DNA of 18,932 nucleotides from CAMYLY01 sp039587215 (GCA_039587215.1 JBDHIW010000034.1:1-18932); one strand, 5' to 3'. Numbered from the stretch's first letter, positions 6,837 through 14,469 are shown. Made by a program: numbers and translations. The notes: generated by a model not told the origin, from the sequence alone.

Positions 6837-8317
6837 CGGACGAAGAGCGGACGACCGACTCGCGCGCGCGCATTTCGATCGCGGATTCCCTCCAGAGCAC
6901 CGATGTGCTGGTGCGTCAGGGGGGCAGGGAGTTCCTGCTGCACTACTATGCCGCTCTGCGGTCCCTCAAGCTCTATCCCGTCGAGAACGAGCAGGTTCAG
7001 CGCAATCTCGACGAGCTCGAGCGGTCGGCCGTCGCGCTGCTGCAGCTCGAGGACGAGCTCGAGGTCCGCATCGCGGGCGAGTTCATCTTCGTGAATTCGA
7101 CCAGGTTGCGGCTCGGGCTGGACAACTTTGCCTCCTTCAGTCACATCCTGACGACTCTGCGCCAGTGCGGGGTCGGCATCCTGCGCGTCGACACGGGCGT
7201 CGACCGGCGCGAGTGGCAGGTGCTGTTGTCGCTCCTGCTGTCGTTCTCGGCGCGGGACTGGACGCCGAACAAACTCTCCGAGCTCCAGCAGAAGCTCCTC
7301 CAGGGCGGCGTGACCAAACTCATCGTCGAGCCGCCGCTCGAGGACGAAGAGATCGAAGACGAGGAGAAGGCCAAGGAAGTCGCCAAGCGGACGTACGAGC
7401 AGACGGTCGCGGTCACCAAGGAAGTGGTGAACAGCGTGCGCATGGGACGGAGCGCCAGCGTCAAGAAGGTGAAGCGGGCCGTCCAGGGGATCGTCGATCA
7501 GGTGCTCGCGAACGAAGTGTCCATGGTCGGGCTCACGACCATCCGCGACTACGACGAGTACACGTTCGTGCACTCGGTCAACGTCACGATCTTCTCGGTG
7601 TCGATTGGCAAGCGCCTCGGCTTGACCAAGCTGCAGCTGTACGATCTCGGCCTGGCGGCGCTCTTCCACGACGTCGGCAAGAGCCGCGTCCCCCTCGAGG
7701 TGCTGAACAAGAAGGGGAGCCTGTCGGAGGACGAGTGGCGCATCATGCAGTCGCACCCGTGGCTCGGCGTGCTCGTGCTGTTCGGTCTGCGCGGATACGG
7801 AGACATCCCCTACCGGTCGATGATCGCGGCGTACGAACACCACATGAAGATCGATCTCACGGGCTACCCGAAGTCGATCCGAGAGCGGGAGATGTCCGTC
7901 TTTTCGAAGATCATCGCGGTGGCCGACGGATTCGACGCGGCCACGAGTCGCCGGGTGTATACGACGACGCCGCTGCAGCCCGCCGACGTGCTCAAGGAGA
8001 TGTGGGAGAACCCGCGTCGCGGGCAGGACCCGGTGCTCGTCAAGGCGTTCATCAACCTGACGGGCGTGTATCCGGTCGGGACGTGCGTGATCCTGGACAC
8101 CTACGAGATCGCGGTGGTGCACGCGGCGAACGCCGATCCCACCCTGATCAATCGCCCGGTGGTGCGAGTCGTGATGACCGCGGAGGGTACGCCGCTGTCG
8201 CCCGGCGAGCTCGTCGACCTGTCCATGACGGGGCCCGACGGCAACTTCGCGCGGTCCATCATCAAGGTGACGGATCCGGACAAGTACGGGATCACGCCGT
8301 CCGACTACTTTGTCTGA
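6833..8317 (+). CDS. HD-GYP domain protein, putative cyclic-di-GMP phosphodiesterase
   Basis: A 494-aa protein. The N-terminal ~165 residues (KLYPVEN at 46-52) resemble the preceding protein; an acidic linker (168-185) follows. The HD-GYP domain is at about 240-400 with the full metal-ligand set: H247, H279-D280 in FHDVGK, H308, H336-H337 in YEHHMKIDLTGYP, D341, the GYP triplet 344-346, and D365 in VADGFDA. Such domains hydrolyse cyclic-di-GMP, or related cyclic dinucleotides in some cases. A beta-rich tail (411-494) with YPVGTCVIL ends the protein. There is no receiver domain, signal peptide or membrane segment, so the input probably comes through the N-terminal region or a partner. The GTG start has AAGGAG 5 nt upstream and shares GTGA with the HEAT gene, favouring equal expression of the two. 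Confidence 0.92.
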   Translation: MTDEERTTDSRARISIADSLQSTDVLVRQGGREFLLHYYAALRSLKLYPVENEQVQRNLDELERSAVALLQLEDELEVRIAGEFIFVNSTRLRLGLDNFASFSHILTTLRQCGVGILRVDTGVDRREWQVLLSLLLSFSARDWTPNKLSELQQKLLQGGVTKLIVEPPLEDEEIEDEEKAKEVAKRTYEQTVAVTKEVVNSVRMGRSASVKKVKRAVQGIVDQVLANEVSMVGLTTIRDYDEYTFVHSVNVTIFSVSIGKRLGLTKLQLYDLGLAALFHDVGKSRVPLEVLNKKGSLSEDEWRIMQSHPWLGVLVLFGLRGYGDIPYRSMIAAYEHHMKIDLTGYPKSIREREMSVFSKIIAVADGFDAATSRRVYTTTPLQPADVLKEMWENPRRGQDPVLVKAFINLTGVYPVGTCVILDTYEIAVVHAANADPTLINRPVVRVVMTAEGTPLSPGELVDLSMTGPDGNFARSIIKVTDPDKYGITPSDYFV

Positions 8318-9104
8318 CCGCGGGCTCGAGGCCGCCTGGCGTACGCTGCTGGCGGACCGTCGGACCGCGCTGATTCCCTATCTCACTGCAGGCTATCCCG
8401 ATCGCGCCGGCTGTCTCGAGGCGATGCGGGCGGTGGAACGTGCCGGGGCGGACATGCTCGAGCTGGGCATGCCCTTCAGCGACCCGCTGGCGGACGGTCC
8501 GGTCATTCAGGCATCGACCGAACGGGCGCTCGAGGCGGGGATGGACGTCGGCGGGATGTTCGGGCTCGTGCGCGAGGCCGCCCTCGACATTCCCGTCGTG
8601 GCGTTCGGATACCTCAACCCGGTGCTGCAGTTCGGCGCGTCGGCGTTTCTCGTCGAGGCGAAGAAGGCCGGGGTTGCCGGTCTGCTCCTTACGGATCTGC
8701 CGCGGGGCGAGGACCCGGACCTCGAAGCCCGTGTCGCGAGCCCGGACATGCCGCTCATTCCGCTAGTTGCGCCCACGACGAGCGACGACCGTCTGGCCAC
8801 CGCGCTGGCCGGTGCGCGCGGGTTCGTGTACGTCATCGCTCGCATGGGCGTGACCGGCGCGCGCACGGCGGTCGATGAGGATGTCGGCCGGCTCGTCTCG
8901 CGCGTACGGGCGCATACCGATCTGCCGGTCGCCCTGGGCTTCGGTATCGGGGACGCAGGGCAGGCGGCCGCGGCGGCGCAGGTGGCCGACGGCATCGTGG
9001 TGGGGAGCGCGTTGATCCGGGCGTTGGACGACGGGGTGGGCGCGGCCGAAACACTCGTTCGCGACCTGCGAAACGCCATCGACGAGGGTGCCGGCACGCT
9101 TTGA
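8310..9104 (+). CDS. trpA: Tryptophan synthase alpha chain TrpA
   Basis: Cleaves indole-3-glycerol phosphate to indole and glyceraldehyde 3-phosphate; indole is channelled to TrpB. It is 264 aa. Seen: LIPYLTAGYPD at 21-31, catalytic E51 and D62 in ELGMPFSDPLADGP, FGYLNPVLQFG, LLTDLP, the loop VIARMGVTG, and phosphate-binding GFGIGDAGQ and DGIVVGSALI. The start is TTG at 8310, overlapping the HD-GYP stop by 8 nt with no clear Shine-Dalgarno, so translation is probably coupled to the upstream gene. It is separated from trpB by two genes. A TTGACA box sits across its stop codon and is assigned to folB. Confidence 0.96.
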   Translation: MSDRGLEAAWRTLLADRRTALIPYLTAGYPDRAGCLEAMRAVERAGADMLELGMPFSDPLADGPVIQASTERALEAGMDVGGMFGLVREAALDIPVVAFGYLNPVLQFGASAFLVEAKKAGVAGLLLTDLPRGEDPDLEARVASPDMPLIPLVAPTTSDDRLATALAGARGFVYVIARMGVTGARTAVDEDVGRLVSRVRAHTDLPVALGFGIGDAGQAAAAAQVADGIVVGSALIRALDDGVGAAETLVRDLRNAIDEGAGTL

Positions 9105-9129
9105 CACCCGGACAGGCCCGGACTACCAT
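9101..9129 (+). promoter_or_regulatory. Predicted internal promoter of folB, leaderless geometry
   Basis: TTGACA (9101-9106, overlapping the trpA stop), 17-nt spacer, TACCAT (9124-9129), then 6 nt to the folB GTG at 9136. This is the best -35/-10 pair in the window and has no Shine-Dalgarno before the GTG. It would give the folate/pantothenate half of the gene cluster its own transcript. Confidence 0.55.
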
Positions 9130-9135
9130 TGGGCC

Positions 9136-9513
9136 GTGTCTAACGGTGACAGCATCTCCCTCACGGGCATGCGCTTTCACACGTGCGTTGGTCTCCTGCC
9201 GCACGAGGAACTGGTGCCCCAGCCACTCGAGCTCGACCTGACCGTGTGGTGTTCGCTTCGCGCCGCCGGCGAGTCGGACTCTCCGAGCGAGCTGCTCGAC
9301 TATCGCGATCTGTACGGCATCGTCTCGGATGCGGTGGGCGCCAGTCCACACCGGTTGTTGGAAGCACTGTGCGAGAAGATCGCCGCTGCGGTCCTGGCAC
9401 TGCCCGGGGTCGAACGCACGCGCGTCGCGGCCCGAAAGCCGCACGCCCCCATTCCGGGTCCACTCGACTTCGTCGAGGTGCAGATTGAGCGGTCCGGCGG
9501 TGACGCCCGTTGA
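9136..9513 (+). CDS. folB: Dihydroneopterin aldolase FolB
   Basis: Converts 7,8-dihydroneopterin to 6-hydroxymethyl-dihydropterin and glycolaldehyde in folate synthesis. It is 125 aa, the family norm. Seen: SISLTGMRFHTCVGLLPHEE with catalytic E24, LELDLTV, LLDYRDLY at 53-60, RLLEALCEKIA, and catalytic K101 in RKPHAPIPG followed by VEVQIER. The start is set at GTG 9136: sequence upstream in the same frame lacks family similarity, and the promoter geometry puts transcription start on this codon. It overlaps folK by 14 nt. Confidence 0.94.
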   Translation: MSNGDSISLTGMRFHTCVGLLPHEELVPQPLELDLTVWCSLRAAGESDSPSELLDYRDLYGIVSDAVGASPHRLLEALCEKIAAAVLALPGVERTRVAARKPHAPIPGPLDFVEVQIERSGGDAR

Positions 9514-9919
9514 GCGCGCGCTGGTGGCGCTGGGCTCGAATCTCGGCGATCGGGAGGCGCACCTTGCGCACGGCCGGGATCGGCTCGCCGGGCTGCCGCT
9601 GACGCGACTCATCCGGGTCTCATCCATCGAAGAGACCGCGCCCCTTGGCCCCGTCGGTCAGGGGCCGTATCTCAACCAGATGGTGATGATCGAGACGGGC
9701 CTGGCTCCGAGGGATCTGCTCACCCACTGCCTCTGCATCGAAGAGGAGACTGGCCGGGAGCGGCGCGAACGGTGGGGACCGCGGACGTTAGACTTAGACA
9801 TCGTGCGCTTCGGCGAGCGGGACGTCCGGGAACCGGGACTCGTCGTCCCGCATCCGGAACTCGCCCATCGCCCGTTTTGGTTGAGGGAGATCGAGGAACT
9901 CGAGGTCGATGATGACTAG
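9500..9919 (+). CDS. folK: 6-hydroxymethyl-dihydropterin pyrophosphokinase FolK (HPPK)
   Basis: Transfers pyrophosphate from ATP to 6-hydroxymethyl-dihydropterin, the step after FolB. At 139 aa it is somewhat short (E. coli 158), with a trimmed C-terminus. Seen: LVALGSNLGDR at 8-18, a YLNQMV segment, the catalytic RWGPRTLDLDI at 91-101 with the two metal-binding aspartates D98 and D100, and VPHPELAHRPFWL at 116-128. The GTG start lies inside the folB end, indicating coupled translation. The 3' end overlaps the panB start. folP is not present here. Confidence 0.94.
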   Translation: MTPVERALVALGSNLGDREAHLAHGRDRLAGLPLTRLIRVSSIEETAPLGPVGQGPYLNQMVMIETGLAPRDLLTHCLCIEEETGRERRERWGPRTLDLDIVRFGERDVREPGLVVPHPELAHRPFWLREIEELEVDDD

Positions 9920-10724
9920 CGAACCGCGCGTGACCACCCATCGGGTGCGGCAGATGAAGTCGGCAGGGGACCGGATCGTGATGATCACCGCGTACGACGC
10001 GCTGTTCGGGCGCCTCGTCGACCAGGAGGGCGTCGACATCGTCCTCGTGGGCGATTCGGTCAACACGGTGCTCGCCGGGGCCGAGACGACGTTGTCCGCT
10101 ACGCTGGACCAGATGCTCTATCACACGCGCATCACGCGCGCGGGCGTCTCGCGGGCGATGGTGGTCCTCGACATGCCCTTCATGACGTATCAGGTGTCGG
10201 TCGAAGAGGCCACGCGCAATGCCGGGCGTGCCCTGCAGGAGGGTGGCGCGCAGGCCGTGAAGCTCGAGGGCGGTGCGGCGATTGCGCCCACGGTCGACGC
10301 CCTCGTGAGCGCGGGAATCCCGGTGATGGGCCACCTCGGGTTCACACCGCAGTCGGTGCATCAACTGGGCGGACATCGAGTCCAGGGGCGCGGGAGCGGT
10401 GCGGCGGAGCGTCTCGTCGAGGACGCGCGGGCCCTGGAGGATGCGGGGGTCTTCAGCATCGTGCTGGAGCTCATGCCGAGCGGCGTGGCGGCGCAGATCA
10501 CCGCGGCGGTGTCGGTACCCACGATCGGGATCGGGTCCGGAGCGGCGTGTGACGGGCAGGTGCTCGTGCTGCACGACATGCTCGGGCTCAACGAGGGATT
10601 CGAGCCGAAGTTCCTGAAGCGCTACGGCTCCCTGGGGCAGGCGGCTCGCACCGCGGTACGGCAGTTTGCGGCGGAGGTCCGCGACGGGGCCTATCCGACG
10701 GACGAGCACTCGTACGATTCGTGA
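9909..10724 (+). CDS. panB: 3-methyl-2-oxobutanoate hydroxymethyltransferase PanB
   Basis: First step of pantothenate synthesis: adds a hydroxymethyl group from methylene-tetrahydrofolate to ketoisovalerate, giving ketopantoate. It is 271 aa. Seen: MITAYD at 25-30, metal ligands D49 in VGDSVN, D88 in VVLDMPF and E120 in KLEGG, GHLGFTPQS at 141-149, and catalytic E187 in VLELMP, then TIGIGSGAACDGQVLV and HDMLGL. It overlaps folK. Two adjacent ATGs (9909, 9912) exist, and the second has better spacing to a GAGG. Dependence on a folate cofactor gives a metabolic reason for its place after folB-folK. Confidence 0.96.
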   Translation: MMTSEPRVTTHRVRQMKSAGDRIVMITAYDALFGRLVDQEGVDIVLVGDSVNTVLAGAETTLSATLDQMLYHTRITRAGVSRAMVVLDMPFMTYQVSVEEATRNAGRALQEGGAQAVKLEGGAAIAPTVDALVSAGIPVMGHLGFTPQSVHQLGGHRVQGRGSGAAERLVEDARALEDAGVFSIVLELMPSGVAAQITAAVSVPTIGIGSGAACDGQVLVLHDMLGLNEGFEPKFLKRYGSLGQAARTAVRQFAAEVRDGAYPTDEHSYDS

Positions 10725-11593
10725 AGCGGGTCGCCGATCCGGCCGCCATGCGTGCCTGGTCACGGGACCAAACCCGCGCCGGTGCCACGATCGGGTTCGT
10801 GCCCACCATGGGAGCCCTGCACGAGGGTCACCTTCGGCTGATCGACGAGGCGCGACGCCTCGGGGACCGCATCGTCGCCAGCGTGTTCGTCAATCCGCTG
10901 CAGTTCGGCCCCTCGGAAGATCTCGACCGCTACCCGCGCGATCTCGAGCGTGATGCCGCGCAGCTGAGGGACCGCGGCGTCGACTGCCTGTTCGCACCGT
11001 CGCGCGAGGCGATGTACCCTGCCACACCGGAGGTGCAGGTCGTGGGCGGCGTGATGGCGGACGTCCTGTGCGGTCCCGTGCGACCCGGGCATTTCACGGG
11101 AGTGCTCACCGTCGTGGCGAAGCTCTTTCACATCGTCGAGCCAGCCGTGGCCGTGTTCGGTCGGAAGGACGCGCAGCAGGCCGCACTGATTTGCAGAATG
11201 GTGGCCGACCTCGATATGCCGGTGCGGGTGGAGGTCGGCCCGCTCGTACGGGAGCACGACGGCGTGGCGATGAGCTCCCGAAACGCCTACCTGAGCACCG
11301 AGGACCGCAACCGTGCAGCCGCACTGGCACCGGCACTTCGCGCGGGCCACGCCGTTTACGCGGACGGGGTGCGCGACGTGGCGGAGATCGAGGCGGCGGC
11401 GCTGGCCGTGGTGGAGCCCGAGGTCACGGCCGTCGAGTACGTGACGGCTGTCGATCCGGTTCGGATGCGTACGCCGGACGCGCCCAGCGACGACACGCTG
11501 TTGGCGGTCGCCGCCCGGGTTGGCGCGACGCGCCTTATCGACAACGCGCCGCTGGGGGCCGGTCCGGACGGTGACCCCCACGTGGAGCGGTGA
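10721..11593 (+). CDS. panC: Pantoate-beta-alanine ligase PanC (pantothenate synthetase)
   Basis: Joins pantoate and beta-alanine with ATP via a pantoyl-adenylate. It is 290 aa. Seen: the nucleotide-binding VPTMGALHEGHL with H34 and H37, SVFVNPLQFG with Q61, GHFTGVLTVVAKLFHI, FGRKDAQQ at 146-153 (the residue before Lys is Arg rather than the more usual Glu or Gln), and the KMSKS-like MSSRNAYL at 184-191. The GTG start shares GTGA with the panB stop. panE and panD are not in the window. Confidence 0.96.
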   Translation: MKRVADPAAMRAWSRDQTRAGATIGFVPTMGALHEGHLRLIDEARRLGDRIVASVFVNPLQFGPSEDLDRYPRDLERDAAQLRDRGVDCLFAPSREAMYPATPEVQVVGGVMADVLCGPVRPGHFTGVLTVVAKLFHIVEPAVAVFGRKDAQQAALICRMVADLDMPVRVEVGPLVREHDGVAMSSRNAYLSTEDRNRAAALAPALRAGHAVYADGVRDVAEIEAAALAVVEPEVTAVEYVTAVDPVRMRTPDAPSDDTLLAVAARVGATRLIDNAPLGAGPDGDPHVER

Positions 11594-11636
11594 TCCCTCC
11601 GGCCGCCGGATCCTCACTGACGCCATCGACGAGCCC

Positions 11637-12170
11637 GTGACCGCGCTGCCGTTTCCCGCCTGGGCCCGGATGACGGACGAGCGGCGCGCGCACGCCGCAC
11701 GCGTCGCCACGCTCATGGCGGAGTGGGCGGCGGCCATGGGCGTGTCCGATCAGGAGGCTCATCGCTGGGAGCGCGCGGCCTTACTGCACGACGCCGTGAA
11801 GGATGCCGACGAGGCCTGGCTGGCATCGCACGCGGCGGACGTGTGGGGCGTGCCGGCGCTGCTCCACGGTCCGGTCGCCGCGCAGCTCGCGAGCGCCGCG
11901 GGAGAATCGGATGCCGGGGTGCTGATGGCCGTTCGGTATCACTCGGTGGGGTGGCAGGGTTGGGACGCCGTGGGGAGGATGCTCTATCTCGCGGACGCAT
12001 TGGAGCCGGGCCGCAAACTCGACGCGGTTCAGACACGGGCGGCGGAGCGCGTGCCACGGGATGCCGACGGCGTGCTGCGGCAGGTGGCCGCGAGCCGGGT
12101 CGGCCATCTGCTGCGCACCGGGCGGCGCCTGCTGCCGGAGACCGTCGACTTCTGGAACGCCCTCCAGTGA
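11637..12170 (+). CDS. yqeK: YqeK-type HD hydrolase, symmetrical diadenosine tetraphosphatase
   Basis: YqeK-family HD enzymes split Ap4A-type dinucleotides into two ADP. Counting from the GTG at 11637 (177 aa), the metal-site residues are H19 in RRAHAARV, H51-D52 in ALLHDAVKDA, H77 in LLHGPVAA, H102 in VRYHSVG, and D120 in MLYLADALEPGR, matching the family pattern. The start is uncertain. GTG at 11637 keeps the PFPAWARM segment typical of the family N-terminus; ATG at 11670 would remove it. It begins 43 nt after panC, the largest gap in this run, and no clear promoter is visible there. The usual neighbour rsfS is absent; a LytR_C protein follows with a GTGA overlap. Confidence 0.87.
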   Translation: MTALPFPAWARMTDERRAHAARVATLMAEWAAAMGVSDQEAHRWERAALLHDAVKDADEAWLASHAADVWGVPALLHGPVAAQLASAAGESDAGVLMAVRYHSVGWQGWDAVGRMLYLADALEPGRKLDAVQTRAAERVPRDADGVLRQVAASRVGHLLRTGRRLLPETVDFWNALQ

Positions 12171-12574
12171 AGCATCTCGCCGTCGGTGCCGTGGCGCTGG
12201 CCCTGATTGCCGCGTCGATCGTCTGGGTGGTCCGCCGCCCGGGGGGGGCGGAGGACGCAATGGGGTCGGGCGGGGTACCCGGAGAGCGCATCCCGACCGC
12301 CGTCGAGGTCATGAACGGTGCGGGGATCGACGGACTCGCGGCCGCGACGACGCGGCGCCTCCGGGCGCTGGGGTTCGACGTCGTGTACTACGGAACGGCT
12401 GCCGCCGACTCGCACGCGGTCACGCGGCTCCTGGCCCGCCGCGGCGATACGACGGCCGCCCGCGCGGTCCGTACCGTGCTCGGGTTCGGGGTGGTCGTCG
12501 ACGAGCCCGATCCACGCCGTCTGGTCGACGTGACGGTGCTACTCGGGCGCGACGCCGCCGACTTCCGTCCGTAG
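12167..12574 (+). CDS. Small membrane-anchored LytR C-terminal-domain protein
   Basis: A 135-aa protein. Residues 4-22 are one hydrophobic segment (AVGAVALALIAASIVWVV) followed by RR, reading as a signal anchor with the rest outside the cytoplasmic membrane. Residues about 43-135 fit the LytR_C (LytR/CpsA/Psr C-terminal) domain: VEVMNGAGIDGLA, RLRALGFDVVYYG and VTVLLGRDAADF. No catalytic LytR-CpsA-Psr domain is present, so it is not a cell-wall ligase itself; a periplasmic binding role is only inferred. It starts on the yqeK stop (GTGA). Its last 36 nt overlap the rlmN 3' end on the opposite strand. Confidence 0.8.
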   Translation: MKHLAVGAVALALIAASIVWVVRRPGGAEDAMGSGGVPGERIPTAVEVMNGAGIDGLAAATTRRLRALGFDVVYYGTAAADSHAVTRLLARRGDTTAARAVRTVLGFGVVVDEPDPRRLVDVTVLLGRDAADFRP

Positions 12575-13573
12575 CTGCCCGCAGGCCGCGGCGATGTCGA
12601 GGCCGCGGCTCGTCCGCACCGTCGTCGCGACTCCCGCCTGCACGAGGACATCGGCGAAAGACTGGATGGTGTCGACGCTCGACGGCGTCAACCCCGGCGC
12701 GCCGCCCGGGTGCAGCGGAAGCAGGTTCACGTGTGCTCCCACGCGCCGCGCCAGGCCCGCGAGCCGTTCGGCATCCTCCGCCGTGTCGTTCTCGCCGGCG
12801 ATCATGACGTACTCGAACGTCACCCGGCGCCGGAACTGCCCGAGCGCCTCCAGCACCTGCTCCAGGTCGTACTTGCCTTCCACGGGCATCAGCCGCCGGC
12901 GACGCTCACTCGTCGTTGCGTGCAGGGACAGCGCGAGACCGAACTGCTCCGGTCGCGCCGCCAGGTGCGCGAGCGCCGGGACGATGCCGATGGTACTCAC
13001 GGTGATGTGGCGCGCGCCGATGCCGCACCCGAGAGGATGGTTGAGAATCGTCAGGGCCGTGTCCACCGCCGCCCAGTTGTGCAGGGGCTCTCCCATGCCC
13101 ATGAAGACGATGTTGCTCGGGCGGCCCTCGTCGGAGCGCAGCATCAGTTCTCGGGTCTGCGCGGCGATCTCCCACGCCTCGAGGTGACGAACGAACCCCA
13201 TCCGTCCGGTCGCGCAGAAGACGCAACCGTACGCACACCCGACCTGCGACGAGATGCAGAGGGTGCGACGGGTGCCCTCGGGGATGAGCACCGACTCGAC
13301 GGTGCCGTCGTGGTCGAACTCCCACAGAAACTTGACCGTCCCGTCCACGGAGCGCTGTTCCGCCCGCAGTCCCGGACGGGGGAGCGGGAACGCCTCGTCG
13401 AGCTCCGCGCGCAATGGCGCGGGCAGGTCCGTGGCATCCGACCATGCGGCGACGGGACGCTGCCACAGGCGCGGCACGATCTGGCGGAGACGGTACGCGG
13501 GCTCCGCCCGCGCGGCTAGCCAGGCCGCGAGGCGCTCTTCCGCCGCCGGCGGTGTCAGCTGCAGGAGGTTCAC
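12539..13573 (-). CDS. rlmN: 23S rRNA (adenine-2503-C2) methyltransferase RlmN
   Basis: Radical-SAM enzyme that methylates C2 of A2503 in 23S rRNA and, in the characterised E. coli homologue, A37 in some tRNAs. It is 344 aa. Seen: the iron-sulfur motif C113-xxx-C117-xx-C120 in GCAYGCVFCATG, the auxiliary cysteine C106 seven residues earlier, GMGEPLHN at 159-166, STIGIVPA at 193-200, LSLHAT at 215-220, and the second catalytic cysteine C331 in AAACGQL. The C-terminal cysteine and overall pattern fit RlmN rather than a resistance-type Cfr claim. The GTG at 13573 lies 2 nt after the stop of the upstream outer-membrane gene, and homology begins there. Confidence 0.95.
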   Translation of the reverse strand: MNLLQLTPPAAEERLAAWLAARAEPAYRLRQIVPRLWQRPVAAWSDATDLPAPLRAELDEAFPLPRPGLRAEQRSVDGTVKFLWEFDHDGTVESVLIPEGTRRTLCISSQVGCAYGCVFCATGRMGFVRHLEAWEIAAQTRELMLRSDEGRPSNIVFMGMGEPLHNWAAVDTALTILNHPLGCGIGARHITVSTIGIVPALAHLAARPEQFGLALSLHATTSERRRRLMPVEGKYDLEQVLEALGQFRRRVTFEYVMIAGENDTAEDAERLAGLARRVGAHVNLLPLHPGGAPGLTPSSVDTIQSFADVLVQAGVATTVRTSRGLDIAAACGQLRTEVGGVAPE

Positions 13574-13575
13574 GT

Positions 13576-14463
13576 TCAGAACCCGACGTCGAGAACGACG
13601 CGGTACGTTGCGCCGATGTCGTTGACCCCGCTCCCCCGCGTGGCACCGATCGCGTAGGGCCCGATACGCAGCTGGAGGGCGAATGCCGGACGCCAGACCG
13701 CGTTGCCGGACCGCGCCTCGCGCGACAGCATCGTGTCGAAGCGGAACGGGCGGCCGATGCGTATGCCGACACCTCCGTGATGATCCGCACCCCCGTCCGC
13801 GTGCACGGTGAGCCCGTAGCGCGGTGTGACGCCCACCAGCCCTTGGGCGCCAGGCTGGAGCACGTCGAACTCCGCACCCGCGTAGTAGTCCGTCGCCGGC
13901 GTCTGCGCGAGATTGACCGGCAGGAAGTGGGTAGCCGCCGCGACCCGCATGCGCGGCAGCACGCGCACCTGCAGGCCGAGGTCCATCGTGACGCCCCGCT
14001 CGCGGATGACGTCGAACCGCGAATCGTGCACGCGCAACTGTGCGCCGATCCGAAAGGCAGAATGCTCGAAGCCCACACCGAGCGCTCCCAGCTGATCGTA
14101 CACCGCGATGGCGCCCGGCTGCGACGTCGGCGACGTCGTCGTGCGCACCAGGTCCCGCGCGTGGATGCGCGCGATGAGCGCGGTGATCTGTACGCCTCCC
14201 GCCAGCCGGTAGCCCCCGGCCAGGGCCAGGCCGGTGAGACCGAGCACGTCCGGGGGCTGGATCACCGAAAGACCGAAGGCGACGCGACCGTCCATCCGCG
14301 CCGCCGGATTCCACAGGGTTGCCGTGGCGCCGTCCTCGAGGGCGGGCGGGGTGGCGAGGCTGCTCGTCGCGACGAGCCACAGATCGGCGGTCGGCGGGGC
14401 CTGGGCGCCGAGCGAGGCGGGGAAGCAGACGAGCGCCGCGACGGCGAGGGCGGGACAACGCAT
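13576..14463 (-). CDS. Putative outer-membrane beta-barrel protein, function unknown
   Basis: A 295-aa protein of no recognised family. It starts with a signal peptide: MRCP, a hydrophobic core ALAVAALVCFPASLG, and a likely cleavage after AQA near residue 24. The mature part has alternating polar/hydrophobic strands rich in Gly, Val, Arg and aromatic residues, for example LGVGFEHSAFRIGAQLRV and GGVGIRIGRPFRF. It ends in a strand YRVVLDVGF with a terminal Phe, the usual outer-membrane barrel insertion signal. The ATG at 14463 is preferred over longer frames because the signal peptide begins there and a TTGACA promoter sits exactly 35 nt upstream. It is followed 2 nt later by rlmN, an unrelated function. 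Confidence 0.75.
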   Translation of the reverse strand: MRCPALAVAALVCFPASLGAQAPPTADLWLVATSSLATPPALEDGATATLWNPAARMDGRVAFGLSVIQPPDVLGLTGLALAGGYRLAGGVQITALIARIHARDLVRTTTSPTSQPGAIAVYDQLGALGVGFEHSAFRIGAQLRVHDSRFDVIRERGVTMDLGLQVRVLPRMRVAAATHFLPVNLAQTPATDYYAGAEFDVLQPGAQGLVGVTPRYGLTVHADGGADHHGGVGIRIGRPFRFDTMLSREARSGNAVWRPAFALQLRIGPYAIGATRGSGVNDIGATYRVVLDVGF

Positions 14464-14469
14464 TGGGGC

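Noticed and set aside
6320..8122. A 600-codon open frame antisense to the HEAT and HD-GYP genes
   Set aside because: The sense strand encodes clear HEAT and HD-GYP motifs. The antisense product is His/Arg/Asp/Leu-rich without domains, as expected from the reverse of high-GC codons.
11591..11636. TCCGG/CCGGA hairpin after panC as a terminator
   Set aside because: The stem is only 5 bp with a 3-nt loop and has no downstream T-run; such GC-rich dyads are frequent in this sequence.
13574..14458. Upstream extension of the rlmN frame giving a 639-codon protein
   Set aside because: RlmN similarity starts at the GTG at 13573. The added part is an Arg-rich shadow of the outer-membrane gene in another frame.
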